Part shown: piece after piece, positions 56,647-64,000 of the stretch
Position numbering within the stretch: position 1 is the first letter of the stretch
Layout of the letters: each line of letters opens with the position of its first letter
NCBI GenBank assembly: GCA_047602365.1
Contig: JASGHM010000002.1
Location: 558,001 to 622,000 of the forward strand
Origin: Piscinibacter sp047602365
Lineage (GTDB): Bacteria; Pseudomonadota; Gammaproteobacteria; Burkholderiales; Burkholderiaceae_C
Reading direction: 5' to 3'
Length of the DNA stretch: 64,000 nt
Notes under the pieces: model-generated
Databases searched by the model: none
Seen by the model: the letters and a program-made list of their open reading frames with translations, nothing else
Told to the model about the DNA's origin: nothing
Program-made: the position numbers and the translations under genes

Positions 56647-56737
56647 CGAGCCTTACCCCCGGCACTGGTTGCAACGCTTAGGGCTGCTTGGTTCCCCACC
56701 TGACCCGGTTGGGCGCGCTCCCATGCGGGGAGGCCCG
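56647..56737 (-). ncRNA. ffs: signal recognition particle RNA (4.5S)
   Basis: On the minus strand a hairpin RNA of about 91 nt has the conserved SRP domain IV core GGTCAGGTGGGGAACCAAGC, followed by AGCCCTAAGC. The ends pair: CGGGCCTCCCC at the 5' end with GGGGGTAAGGCTCG at the 3' end. It binds Ffh to target membrane proteins. Position between a kinase gene and purM-like/dnaX matches the usual vicinity of dnaX. Confidence 0.93.
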
Positions 56738-56795
56738 TCGAGGCGCATTGTAGGCGAGGGCCGAGATGGCCCTCGGCGCCGAGCGCGGACGAGTG

Positions 56796-57932
56796 TCAGC
56801 GCAACTGCAGCGCGTCGTCGCCCCACTCGATGCCCAGCGGTTCGACGATCAGGCGCTTGGGCCCTGTCTCGAGGCGCCCGGCGACCATCGCGGCGATGCC
56901 TTGCGCCTGCGCGATCTCGACGCAGCGCTGCGCCTCGTCGGTGCCGACGAACAGCGCGAAGCCTGCGCCCATGTTCAGCGTGCCGTAGGCCTCCTGGTCG
57001 TCCTGCCGGGCCTGCTGCTGGATGAACTTCAGCACCGGGGGCACTGGCGGCACGGCATGGACGCGGTAGGTGAAGCTGGCCGGATGGCGCAGCAGCTTGC
57101 GCCAGCCATGGCCGGTGATGTTGGCGCAGTAGCGCGGCACGATGCCGGCCTTGGCCAGCGCCTCGGTGACCGGCGAATAGAGCACGGTCGGCGCGAGCAG
57201 CGCCTCGCCGTAGCTCAGGCCGGGCGCCACCTCGGTGAGGTAACCCTGCGGCAGGCGTTCGACCAGCTTGCGCGCCAGGCTCAGGCCGTTGGCATGGATG
57301 CCGCTCGAGGCGAGCAGCACGATCGCGTCGCCGGCGCCGAGCCGGTCGCCGACCGACAGGCGCGACTTCGGGCTGACGATGCCGGTGCAGCTGGCCGCCA
57401 GGTCGATGCGGCCGCCCTCGACGATGCCGGCCAGCGCCGGCGTCTCGCCGCCGCCCCAGGCCACGCCGCAGGTGTCGCAGGCGCGCTTCCAGCCGGCCAC
57501 CAGTGCCTGCGCGCGCTGCGCATCGCCGAACCAGTCGGAGCCGCCGGCGGCCCAGTAGGCCTGCACCACCAGCGGCGTGGCGCCGACGGTGATCAGGTCG
57601 TTGATCGCCATCGCGATGGTGTCCTGCGCGATCGAGTCGTAGAAGCTGCGGCCGGTCAGCGCCTTCATCTCGTCGGCGACCAGCGCCTTCGAGCCCAGGC
57701 ATTCGACGATGCTGGCCAGGTAGAAGGGCCCGACGTCGACCACGTAGGCCGACTCGCCGCGCGAGGCGGCGATCTCGCTGAAGCCATGCGCCGCGAGGTT
57801 GCCGGCGGTGGCGGCGGCGGCGCGCTGCGCGGCCACCTTCAGCGGGTCGATCAGATCGTAGTTGACGCCGGCCTGTTCGTAGCTGAGCGTGCCGCTGGCG
57901 GCAGTGGAGGAGTCGGGGCGGGCGGCTGTCAT
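56796..57932 (-). CDS. PurM/AIR-synthase-family protein, divergent
   Basis: The 378-residue protein has the AIR synthase architecture: LSYEQAGVNYDLID at the N-terminus, ATP/metal region DTIAMAINDLITVGATPL (about 105-122), GGGETPALAGIV (about 157-168) and GIHANGLSLARKLV. Compared with ordinary PurM (motifs CVNDVLAQGAEPLFFLDY and GGETAEMPGMY) these blocks are clearly different, so it may be a paralogue rather than the purine enzyme aminoimidazole ribotide synthetase. The reaction would be ATP-dependent ring closure of an amidine if it is PurM. It diverges from dnaX (76 bp). Confidence 0.7.
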   Translation of the reverse strand: MTAARPDSSTAASGTLSYEQAGVNYDLIDPLKVAAQRAAAATAGNLAAHGFSEIAASRGESAYVVDVGPFYLASIVECLGSKALVADEMKALTGRSFYDSIAQDTIAMAINDLITVGATPLVVQAYWAAGGSDWFGDAQRAQALVAGWKRACDTCGVAWGGGETPALAGIVEGGRIDLAASCTGIVSPKSRLSVGDRLGAGDAIVLLASSGIHANGLSLARKLVERLPQGYLTEVAPGLSYGEALLAPTVLYSPVTEALAKAGIVPRYCANITGHGWRKLLRHPASFTYRVHAVPPVPPVLKFIQQQARQDDQEAYGTLNMGAGFALFVGTDEAQRCVEIAQAQGIAAMVAGRLETGPKRLIVEPLGIEWGDDALQLR

Positions 57933-58008
57933 GGGGCGCGATTATCGGTCAGCCGATCCCGGCGAGCCCGGGCCGGACGGCACGGGGGCGGCCCGTAGAA
58001 TGAGCCGC

Positions 58009-59811
58009 ATGAGTTATCTGGTGCTCGCACGCAAGTACCGGCCACGCAGCTTCGAGGCGATGGTCGGGCAGGAGCATGTCGTGCAGGCCTTGTCCAACGC
58101 GCTGACCCAGCAGCGGCTGCACCACGCCTACCTGTTCACCGGCACGCGCGGTGTCGGCAAGACGACGGTCTCGCGCATCCTCGCCAAGTCGCTGAACTGC
58201 ACCGGCGCCGATGGCCAGGGCGGCATCACCGCCCAGCCCTGCGGCGTCTGCGACGCCTGCCGCGACATCGACGCCGGCCGTTTCGTCGACTATGTCGAGC
58301 TCGATGCCGCGTCGAACCGCGGTGTCGAGGAGATCTCGCAGCTGCTCGACCAGGCCGTCTACAAGCCGGTGCTGGGCCGCTTCAAGGTCTACATGATCGA
58401 CGAAGTGCACATGTTGTCGAACACCGCGTTCAACGCGATGCTGAAGACGCTGGAGGAGCCGCCCGAGTACCTGAAGTTCGTGCTGGCGACGACCGACCCG
58501 CAGAAGGTGCCGCCGACCGTGCTGTCGCGCTGCCTGCAGTTCAACCTGCGGCCGATGGCGCCGCAGACGGTGCAGGAGCACCTGGGCGCCGTGCTGGCCG
58601 AGGAAGGCATCGCCGCCGAGCCCGGCGCGCTGCGCCTGCTGGCGCGTGCGGCGCGCGGCTCGATGCGCGATGCGCTGTCGCTGACCGACCAGGCCATCGC
58701 CTTCGGCGCCGGCACGCTGGCCGAGGCCGGCGTGCGCCAGATGCTCGGCGCGGTGGATCGTGGCCATGCGGTGCGGCTGGTCGAGGCGCTCGCCGCCGGC
58801 GACGGTGCCGCCCTGGTGGCCGCGGTCGACGGCCTGCGTGCGCTCGGCCTGTCGGCCACTGGCACGCTGGAAGAGATGGCGGCGCTGCTGCAGCAGATGG
58901 CGGTGCAGCAGGCGGTGCCTCGGCGCGCTGGATGCGAACGATCCCGACACGCCGGCCATCGAGCGGCTCGCCGCGTCGCTGCCGGCCGACGAGACGCAGC
59001 TGCTCTACAGCATCGTCGTGCATGGCCGCGCCGAGCTGGCGCTGGCACCCGACGAGTACAGCGGCCTGGTGATGGTGCTGCTGCGCGTGCTGGCGTTCCG
59101 CCCGGCAGGTTCGGGCGCCGGCGAACGAGTGCCGCCGCGTCCCGCCGCTGCGCCGCCGGCTGCGCGCGCACCGGCCGCGGCCCAGCCCGCGGTGGTGGCC
59201 AGCGCGCCGGCGCTGCGCGTGCCGGCACCGCCGCTGGCGCGTGCTCCGTCGCGCCGGTTGCACCGGTCGCACGTTCGCCGGAGCCACCGCCCTGGGTCGA
59301 TGCGCCGGATGAATTCGACGCGGCCGAAGCCGAGGCCGCGCCGGCGCCGGTTGCGCCGCGCGCCGTGCCCGAGCCGATGCCGCGTGCCGAGCCGCCGCGC
59401 CTCGTCCCCACGCCGCTGGGTGATCGCTGGGCGGCGCAGGTGCGGGCCTTGTGCGACAGCGGCGCGATCGGCGCGCTGGTGCGCGAGCTGGCGATGCAGG
59501 CGCAGTGCACCGCGATCGACGAATCGGCCTCGCCGCCGCGCTGGACGCTCGCTGTCGAACGCGAGATGCTGCGCAGCGCGGCCAACGTCGACAAGCTGCA
59601 GGCGGCGCTGGCTCAGGCGCTCGGCCGGCCCGTGCAGTTGCAGGTCGAGGCCGGCGTGGCCGAAGATTCCCCGGCGCGGCGCGACGCCGTCGAGCGCGCT
59701 CGCCGCCAGGCCGAGGCGGAACAGATCATCCACGACGACCCGCTGGTGCAGGCGCTGATGGCGCAGTACAAGACGGCGCGCATCGTGCCCGGCTCGGTCA
59801 AGCCGCATTGA
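58009..59811 (+). CDS. dnaX: DNA polymerase III subunits tau/gamma, frame shifted between 58921 and 59245
   Basis: DnaX is the clamp-loader ATPase. The start at ATG 58009 gives MSYLVLARKYRPRSFEAMVGQEHV; a second ATG nine bases earlier is possible. Walker A GTRGVGKTT (45-53), the zinc module (LNC...CGVCDAC) and sensor SRC are present. At about 58918-58921 one extra base shifts the frame; the conserved text GALDANDPDTPAIERLAASL continues in another frame, and near 59245 a compensating change restores frame 1 (SVAPVAPVARSPEP) to the stop. Overall length, about 600 residues, is normal. Paired small indels suggest sequence error. A TAGAAT at 57995-58000 may be a -10 box for an almost leaderless message. 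Confidence 0.9.
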   Translation: MSYLVLARKYRPRSFEAMVGQEHVVQALSNALTQQRLHHAYLFTGTRGVGKTTVSRILAKSLNCTGADGQGGITAQPCGVCDACRDIDAGRFVDYVELDAASNRGVEEISQLLDQAVYKPVLGRFKVYMIDEVHMLSNTAFNAMLKTLEEPPEYLKFVLATTDPQKVPPTVLSRCLQFNLRPMAPQTVQEHLGAVLAEEGIAAEPGALRLLARAARGSMRDALSLTDQAIAFGAGTLAEAGVRQMLGAVDRGHAVRLVEALAAGDGAALVAAVDGLRALGLSATGTLEEMAALLQQMAVQQAVPRRAGCERSRHAGHRAARRVAAGRRDAAALQHRRAWPRRAGAGTRRVQRPGDGAAARAGVPPGRFGRRRTSAAASRRCAAGCARTGRGPARGGGQRAGAARAGTAAGACSVAPVAPVARSPEPPPWVDAPDEFDAAEAEAAPAPVAPRAVPEPMPRAEPPRLVPTPLGDRWAAQVRALCDSGAIGALVRELAMQAQCTAIDESASPPRWTLAVEREMLRSAANVDKLQAALAQALGRPVQLQVEAGVAEDSPARRDAVERARRQAEAEQIIHDDPLVQALMAQYKTARIVPGSVKPH

Positions 59812-59830
59812 TTTTCAAGGAGCAGTCACC

Positions 59831-60157
59831 ATGATGAAGAACCAGCTGGCCGGCCTGATGAAGCAGGCCCAGGCGATGCAGGACAACCTGAAGAAGGCGC
59901 AGGAGGAACTGGCGCTGATCGAGGTCGAGGGCCAGTCCGGCGCCGGACTGGTCAAGGTCACGATGACCTGCAAGCACGACGTCAAGCGGGTCGCCATCGA
60001 CCCCAGCCTGCTCGCCGACGACAAGGACATGCTCGAGGACCTGGTGGCCGCGGCGTTCAACGACGCGATCCGCCGCGCCGAAGAGGTCAGCCAGGCGAAG
60101 ATGGGCAAGCTGACCGCCGGCATGCCGATGCCGCCGGGCATGAAGTTCCCGTTCTGA
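59831..60157 (+). CDS. ybaB: nucleoid-associated protein, YbaB/EbfC family
   Basis: The 108-residue DNA-binding protein begins MMKNQLAGLMKQAQAMQDNL, with the family signature GQSGAGLVKVTMTCKHDVKRV and a C-terminal methionine/proline tail. It binds DNA as a dimer. It sits between dnaX and recR, the usual order, 19 bp after dnaX. Confidence 0.95.
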   Translation: MMKNQLAGLMKQAQAMQDNLKKAQEELALIEVEGQSGAGLVKVTMTCKHDVKRVAIDPSLLADDKDMLEDLVAAAFNDAIRRAEEVSQAKMGKLTAGMPMPPGMKFPF

Positions 60158-60164
60158 TTCCGCG

Positions 60165-60752
60165 GTGTCCGGATCCTCCCTGGATGGGCTGATCGACGCG
60201 CTGCGCCGGCTGCCCGGCATCGGCGTCAAGTCGGCGCAGCGCCTGGCCTTCCACCTGCTGCAGCACGACCGCGACGGCGCGTTGCGGCTGGCCACGGCGC
60301 TGCAATCGGCCTGCGTGAACGTGCGCCACTGCGAGCGCTGCCACACCTTCACCGAGGCGCCGCTGTGCGACATCTGCCGCGACCCGCAGCGTGATGCGCG
60401 CCTGCTGTGCGTCGTCGAGACGCCGGCCGACCAGGCCGCGCTGGAACGCACCGGCAGCTACCGCGGGCTGTACTTCGTGCTGATGGGGCGCCTCAGCCCG
60501 CTCGACGGCGTGGGCACGCGCGAGATCGGCGTCGCCGAACTGCTGGGCCGTGCCGCCGATGGCAGCACCGAGGAGGTGATCGTCGCCACCAGCTTCACCG
60601 CCGAGGGCGAGGCTACCGCGCATGTGCTGGCCGAGGCGCTGAAGGCGCGCGGCCTGAAGGTCACGCGGCTGGCGCGCGGCGTGCCGATCGGCAGCGAGCT
60701 GGAGTACGTCGACCTGGGCACCATCGCCCACGCGCTGAGCGACCGGCGCTGA
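60165..60752 (+). CDS. recR: recombination protein RecR
   Basis: The 195-residue protein works with RecO/RecF to load RecA at gaps. It starts with GTG 60165, 7 bp after ybaB. It has the helix-hairpin-helix RLPGIGVKSAQRLAFHLL, the zinc module CVNVRHCERCHTF...CDIC and a Toprim domain (LCVVETPADQAALERTG). It converges with mltD, 10 bp apart. Confidence 0.96.
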   Translation: MSGSSLDGLIDALRRLPGIGVKSAQRLAFHLLQHDRDGALRLATALQSACVNVRHCERCHTFTEAPLCDICRDPQRDARLLCVVETPADQAALERTGSYRGLYFVLMGRLSPLDGVGTREIGVAELLGRAADGSTEEVIVATSFTAEGEATAHVLAEALKARGLKVTRLARGVPIGSELEYVDLGTIAHALSDRR

Positions 60753-60762
60753 GCGCCTCGGC

Positions 60763-62361
60763 TCAGCGCTTCTTCGCCCGCTTCGCCGTCTTGCTGGCCA
60801 CGCTGGCGCTCTTGCGCGCGGGCTTGTGCACGACGGTCTTCGCCGCGGCCGACTTGCGCACCACCTTGCTCGATGCCGTGGCGCCGTGCGGCGCCTTCTG
60901 CGCCACGTAGACGACGATGGACTGGCCGGGGCGGAAGCTGGCTCCGGCACCGACGCCGTTCCACTGCGCGACCTGTGCCGCGCTGACGCGGTAGCGCTTG
61001 GCGACGCTGGCCACGCTGTCGCGCTTGCCGGCCTTCAGCGCGACACGGCGCATCGCGCGGCCTTCGGGCGCCAGCGACATCGTCGCGTTCTCCGCCAGGT
61101 GCTCCGACACGTCGGTCTGGCGGTGCGGGCTGCGCGGCACCAGCAGCGTCGAGCCGGCCTTGACCAGCATGCGCGGCGGGATGTCGTTGACGTCGCGCAG
61201 CTCGGCTTCCTCCATGCCGACCAGCTGCGCCGCCTCGGACGGCTTCAGCGTCTTCGGTGCCACCCAGGCCGTCCAGCTGGCCAGCGGGCCGCGGTGCTGC
61301 GGCAGCATGCGCACGAAATGGTTGGCGTTGTCGTAGGGCAGCAGCACCTGCGGCGTGCCGGCGGCGAGGATCACCGGCCGGTTCATCTGCGGGTTGAGCG
61401 CGCGGAACTCGTCCAGCGGCAGCCGGGCCAGCGTCGCGGCGAGCTCGACGTCGATGTCGCGCTCGATGCCGACGGCCAGGAAGTACGGATGGTTCGCCAG
61501 CGCCGGCAGTTGGAGGCCGAAGTCGGCCGGCCGCGCGACGATGTTCTTCACCGCCTGCAGCTTGGGAACGTACCAGCGTGTCTCGTCGGGCATGCGCAGG
61601 CTGGCGTAGTCGGTCGGCTGGCCGGTGCGGCGGTTCTTCGCGATCGCCCGCTGCACGTTGCCTTCGCCCCAGTTGTAGGCCGCCAGCGCGAGCTGCCAGT
61701 CGCCGAACATGTCGTGCAGGCTCTGCAGGTAGTCGAGCGCCGCGCGGGTCGAGTCGAGCACGCTGCGCCGGTCGTCGCGGAAGACGTTCTGGCGCAGTTC
61801 GAAGTGCCGCCCGGTGGCCGGCATGAACTGCCACATGCCGGCTGCCTTGGCCGACGACATCGCCTGCGGGTTGAAGGCACTCTCGATGAAGGGCAGCAGC
61901 GCCAGCTCGGTGGGCATGCCGCGCTTCTCGACCTCCTCGACGATGTGGAACAGGTAGCGGCTGCCGCGTTCGGTCATGCGCTGCACGTAGTCGGGCCGGG
62001 TCGCGTACCAGCGCTCGCGGTCGCGCACCAGGGGGTTGTCGAGATCGCTCAGCACGAAGCCGTCGCGCACACGCTGCCAGAGATCGCGCTGCGCCGCGCG
62101 GTCGTCGAGATTGACCGGGCGCTCGGGCGTCAGCGGGTCGACCGCCGGTGGTGTCGGCGCCGGGGTGTCGGGCGGCGCTGCATCGGCCGCGGGTGCGGCC
62201 GGCGCGGGGGGCGCGGTCGGCAGCGGAGTCTGCTCGACGACGGCGGGCGTGCTGGCCGGCGGTGCCTTCGGCGCATCGGCCGGCGTTGTCGCGCAGCCGG
62301 CCAGCAGCGACAGCGCCAGCCAGAGCGCGGCGAACCCGGCCGCGGAGGGGACTCTCTTCAT
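60763..62361 (-). CDS. mltD: membrane-bound lytic murein transglycosylase D
   Basis: The 532-residue lipoprotein has a lipobox (LLAGC, Cys near 22) followed by a proline/alanine-rich linker of about 90 residues. The SLT domain (about 150-300) contains catalytic Glu in LLPFIESAFNPQ, plus GMWQFMPATGR and ALAAYNWGEGNV. One or two LysM-like peptidoglycan-binding domains follow, then a lysine-rich tail. It cleaves murein, releasing anhydro-muropeptides. The start overlaps the gloB stop by 4 bp. Confidence 0.9.
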   Translation of the reverse strand: MKRVPSAAGFAALWLALSLLAGCATTPADAPKAPPASTPAVVEQTPLPTAPPAPAAPAADAAPPDTPAPTPPAVDPLTPERPVNLDDRAAQRDLWQRVRDGFVLSDLDNPLVRDRERWYATRPDYVQRMTERGSRYLFHIVEEVEKRGMPTELALLPFIESAFNPQAMSSAKAAGMWQFMPATGRHFELRQNVFRDDRRSVLDSTRAALDYLQSLHDMFGDWQLALAAYNWGEGNVQRAIAKNRRTGQPTDYASLRMPDETRWYVPKLQAVKNIVARPADFGLQLPALANHPYFLAVGIERDIDVELAATLARLPLDEFRALNPQMNRPVILAAGTPQVLLPYDNANHFVRMLPQHRGPLASWTAWVAPKTLKPSEAAQLVGMEEAELRDVNDIPPRMLVKAGSTLLVPRSPHRQTDVSEHLAENATMSLAPEGRAMRRVALKAGKRDSVASVAKRYRVSAAQVAQWNGVGAGASFRPGQSIVVYVAQKAPHGATASSKVVRKSAAAKTVVHKPARKSASVASKTAKRAKKR

Positions 62362-63131
62362 CGGAACTCGTTCTTCCAGCGACGCAGCGCGGCGAACACC
62401 GCAGGGGCCTGCTCGCCGCTCGCCCCCTGCGCGAGCGCGGAGCCCACCACTTCGGGGACCTCGCAGCGCAGGAAAGGATTGATCTCGCGCTCGACGGCCA
62501 TGCGCGAGGGCAGCGTCGGCTCGCCCCGCGCGCGCAGCGCCTCGCATTGCGCGTGGTAGCGCGACAGTGCCTGATTGCCGGGCTCCACCGCGCGTGCGAA
62601 CTTCAGGTTGGACAGCGTGTACTCGTGGGCGCAGCAGACCCGCGTGTCGCCGGGCAGCGCGGCCAGCCGCGACAGCGAGGCGTGCATCTGATCGGCGGTG
62701 CCCTCGAACAGACGGCCGCAGCCGCCGGAGAACAGCGTGTCGCCGCAGAACAGGATCGGCGCCTCGCCGGCACCGCCGTCGTGGAAGTAGGCGATGTGGC
62801 CGGCAGTGTGGCCGGGCACGTCGATCACCGTGAACGGCAGGCCCAGCACGTCGATGCGCTCGCCGTCGGCCAGCGGCGTGAAGGGCATCGGAATGTTCTC
62901 GCGCCGCGGCCCGTAGACCGGGCCCTGCAACCGGCTGCGCAAGGCGTCCACACCGCCGACATGGTCGCCATGGTGATGCGTCACTAGAATCGCCGCCAGC
63001 GCCAGTTGCCGCGCGTCGAGCGCAGCCTGGACCGGCGCTGCGTCACCTGGGTCGACGACGACGGCGTTCGAGCCGTCGTGCAGCATCCAGATGTAGTTGT
63101 CGGTGAAGGCAGGCAGGGCGATCAGATTCAT
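62358..63131 (-). CDS. gloB: hydroxyacylglutathione hydrolase (glyoxalase II)
   Basis: The 257-residue metallo-beta-lactamase-fold enzyme hydrolyses S-lactoylglutathione in methylglyoxal detoxification. The metal motif THHHGDHVGG is at 51-60, with further ligands in DVPGHTAGH, CGDTLFSGGCGR and CAHEYTLSNLKFA. Length and motifs match GloB. Its ATG (63131-63129) shares two bases with the divergent methyltransferase ATG, so its promoter must lie inside that gene; a perfect TATAAT is there (63153-63148). Confidence 0.95.
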   Translation of the reverse strand: MNLIALPAFTDNYIWMLHDGSNAVVVDPGDAAPVQAALDARQLALAAILVTHHHGDHVGGVDALRSRLQGPVYGPRRENIPMPFTPLADGERIDVLGLPFTVIDVPGHTAGHIAYFHDGGAGEAPILFCGDTLFSGGCGRLFEGTADQMHASLSRLAALPGDTRVCCAHEYTLSNLKFARAVEPGNQALSRYHAQCEALRARGEPTLPSRMAVEREINPFLRCEVPEVVGSALAQGASGEQAPAVFAALRRWKNEFR

Positions 63132-63948
63132 GGCGCAACGCGAGCGAATTATAGGTTTGGCCCCCTGGCTCGCGACGCCGGCAGGCCGCTACCTGCTCGC
63201 CTGGGAACAACACCACCTCGACCAGGCCGTGGCCGACCTGTTCGGCTTCCACGCCTTGCAGCTCGGCCTGCCCGAGCTCGACGCGCTGCGCAGCAACCGC
63301 ATGCCGCACCGCTGGGTGGCCGGCGACGGTGCGCCGGCGGCGCGGCCGGACGAGCCCGACGCGCTGCCGCGCGCGGCGATGGCGCTGCAGCTCGACTTCG
63401 ATGCCTTGCCCTTCGACAGCGCCAGCCTCGACCTGGTCGTGCTGCCGCACACGCTCGAGCTGGCGCGCGACCCGCACCAGACGCTGCGCGAGGTCGAGCG
63501 TGTGCTGCGGCCGGAGGGCCGCGTGGTGGTGGTCGGCTTCAACCCGGCCAGCCTGTGGGGGCTGCGCCAGCGCCTGGGCCGCATGCGGCTGGGCGTGGGC
63601 CTGGGCAAGAGCAAGCCGCTGTTCCTGCCCGACGGCGGCGAGTTCCTCGGCTACCGGCGGCTGCGCGACTGGCTGCAACTGCTCAGCTTCGAGGTCGAGT
63701 CCGGGCGTTTCGGCTGCTACCGGCTGCCGGTGGTGTCGGAGCGCTGGCTGCAGCGCTGCGCGTGGATGGACGGCTCCGGCGAACGCTGGTGGCCGGTGTT
63801 CGGTGCGGCCTACTTCGTCGTCGCGGTCAAGCGGGTGCGCGGCATGCGCCTGGTCGGCCTCGCACGCGAGCAGCGCCAGCGCAGCAAGGCGGCGGCCGTG
63901 GTCGCCACGCAGAGGCGCCGAGAGCGCGAGAAGGAAGAGGCGGCATGA
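63130..63948 (+). CDS. SAM-dependent methyltransferase (class I)
   Basis: The 272-residue protein starts at ATG 63130 (MAQRERIIGLAPWLATP); a TTG at 63157 would avoid the overlap with gloB. The region LPFDSASLDLVVLPHTLELARDPHQTLREVERVLRPEGRVVVVGFN is a methyltransferase type 11 core of the kind in the gloB-rnhA cluster of Burkholderiales, but the N-terminal GxGxG SAM motif is not evident, a possible degeneration. A lysine-rich tail ends the protein. Substrate unknown; the stop overlaps the rnhA ATG (ATGA). Confidence 0.8.
   Translation: MAQRERIIGLAPWLATPAGRYLLAWEQHHLDQAVADLFGFHALQLGLPELDALRSNRMPHRWVAGDGAPAARPDEPDALPRAAMALQLDFDALPFDSASLDLVVLPHTLELARDPHQTLREVERVLRPEGRVVVVGFNPASLWGLRQRLGRMRLGVGLGKSKPLFLPDGGEFLGYRRLRDWLQLLSFEVESGRFGCYRLPVVSERWLQRCAWMDGSGERWWPVFGAAYFVVAVKRVRGMRLVGLAREQRQRSKAAAVVATQRRREREKEEAA
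63148..63153 (-). promoter_or_regulatory. -10 box of gloB-mltD
   Basis: A perfect TATAAT on the minus strand, 17 bp before the gloB start codon and inside the divergent methyltransferase coding region. No convincing -35 box is visible. Confidence 0.5.
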
Positions 63949-64000
63949 CCGTATCGACGCCGGCGTTCAAGCGCCCGCACGTGACCATCTACACCGACGG
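63945..64000 (+). CDS. rnhA: ribonuclease HI (5' end only)
   Basis: Only the first 18 codons are inside the window: MTVSTPAFKRPHVTIYTDG. The VTIYTDG end is the first catalytic-aspartate strand of RNase HI, which removes RNA from RNA-DNA hybrids. It starts at ATG 63945, overlapping the methyltransferase stop by 4 bp. Assignment rests on this short motif and the usual gene order. Confidence 0.8.
   Translation, partial: MTVSTPAFKRPHVTIYTD

Noticed and set aside
58918..59245. Programmed dnaX frameshifting
   Set aside because: No slippery A-rich heptamer or following stem was seen, and there are two opposite shifts rather than one, which fits indel errors better.

Overview
The window reads as chromosomal DNA of a very GC-rich betaproteobacterium of the order Burkholderiales, probably near the Rubrivivax / Leptothrix / Piscinibacter group. 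This is inferred from gene content and order, strong G/C third-position bias and protein similarity, not from a marker-gene search. Typical clusters are yhbY-rlmE-ftsH-folP-glmM, pstSCAB-phoU-phoB-phoR, trxA-rho-rpmE2, ffs/dnaX-ybaB-recR, and gloB beside a methyltransferase and rnhA. I saw no rRNA, tRNA, CRISPR array, prophage or insertion sequence.

Layout. 1-2717 (minus): a TldD/TldE-type metalloprotease pair, truncated at the left edge. 2718-3162: gene-free, with a large two-armed inverted repeat. 3163-7310 (minus): a glucose-type ABC importer (gtsABCD-like) with a promoter at 7371-7399. 7453-10488 (minus): a 1011-residue RTX calcium-binding protein. 10621-12757 (minus): a TctE/TctD-type two-component system. 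12852-13328: a small SnoaL/NTF2-like protein. 13347-19243 (minus): gcvT-gcvH-gcvP-sdaA behind a tandem glycine riboswitch (19314-19532), so glycine cleavage and serine deamination probably share one glycine sensor. 19573-23668: rlmD, an acyltransferase, a BI-1/YccA membrane protein and a GlcG/HbpS-like protein. 23865-29307: carA-carB, terminator, greA and a DUF4149-like membrane protein. 29320-34839: RNA and ribosome maintenance (yhbY, rlmE), ftsH, folP, glmM. 34888-42182: the phosphate regulon, with a divergently transcribed fasciclin lipoprotein that has its own Pho-box array. 42199-46176 (minus): an ArnT/GT39-like membrane protein, rpmE2, rho, trxA. 46280-52197: addB-addA double-strand-break repair. 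52336-56600: a translationally coupled pseudokinase-HDOD and kinase-HDOD-GAF pair. 56647-60752: SRP RNA, a PurM-like protein, dnaX-ybaB-recR. 60763-64000: mltD, gloB, a methyltransferase and the start of rnhA.

Three conserved housekeeping genes (gcvP, carB, dnaX) have broken reading frames here, although both sides of each break are well conserved. Small indel errors in the sequence are the simplest explanation, but true mutations cannot be excluded from the sequence alone.

The most interesting observations are: (i) a nearly identical 16-bp direct-repeat operator in front of both the sugar-transporter operon and the response-regulator gene, suggesting a regulatory link; (ii) the kinase/pseudokinase-HDOD pair; (iii) back-to-back three-repeat Pho boxes placing the fasciclin lipoprotein in the Pho regulon; (iv) the REP/BIME-like inverted repeat.
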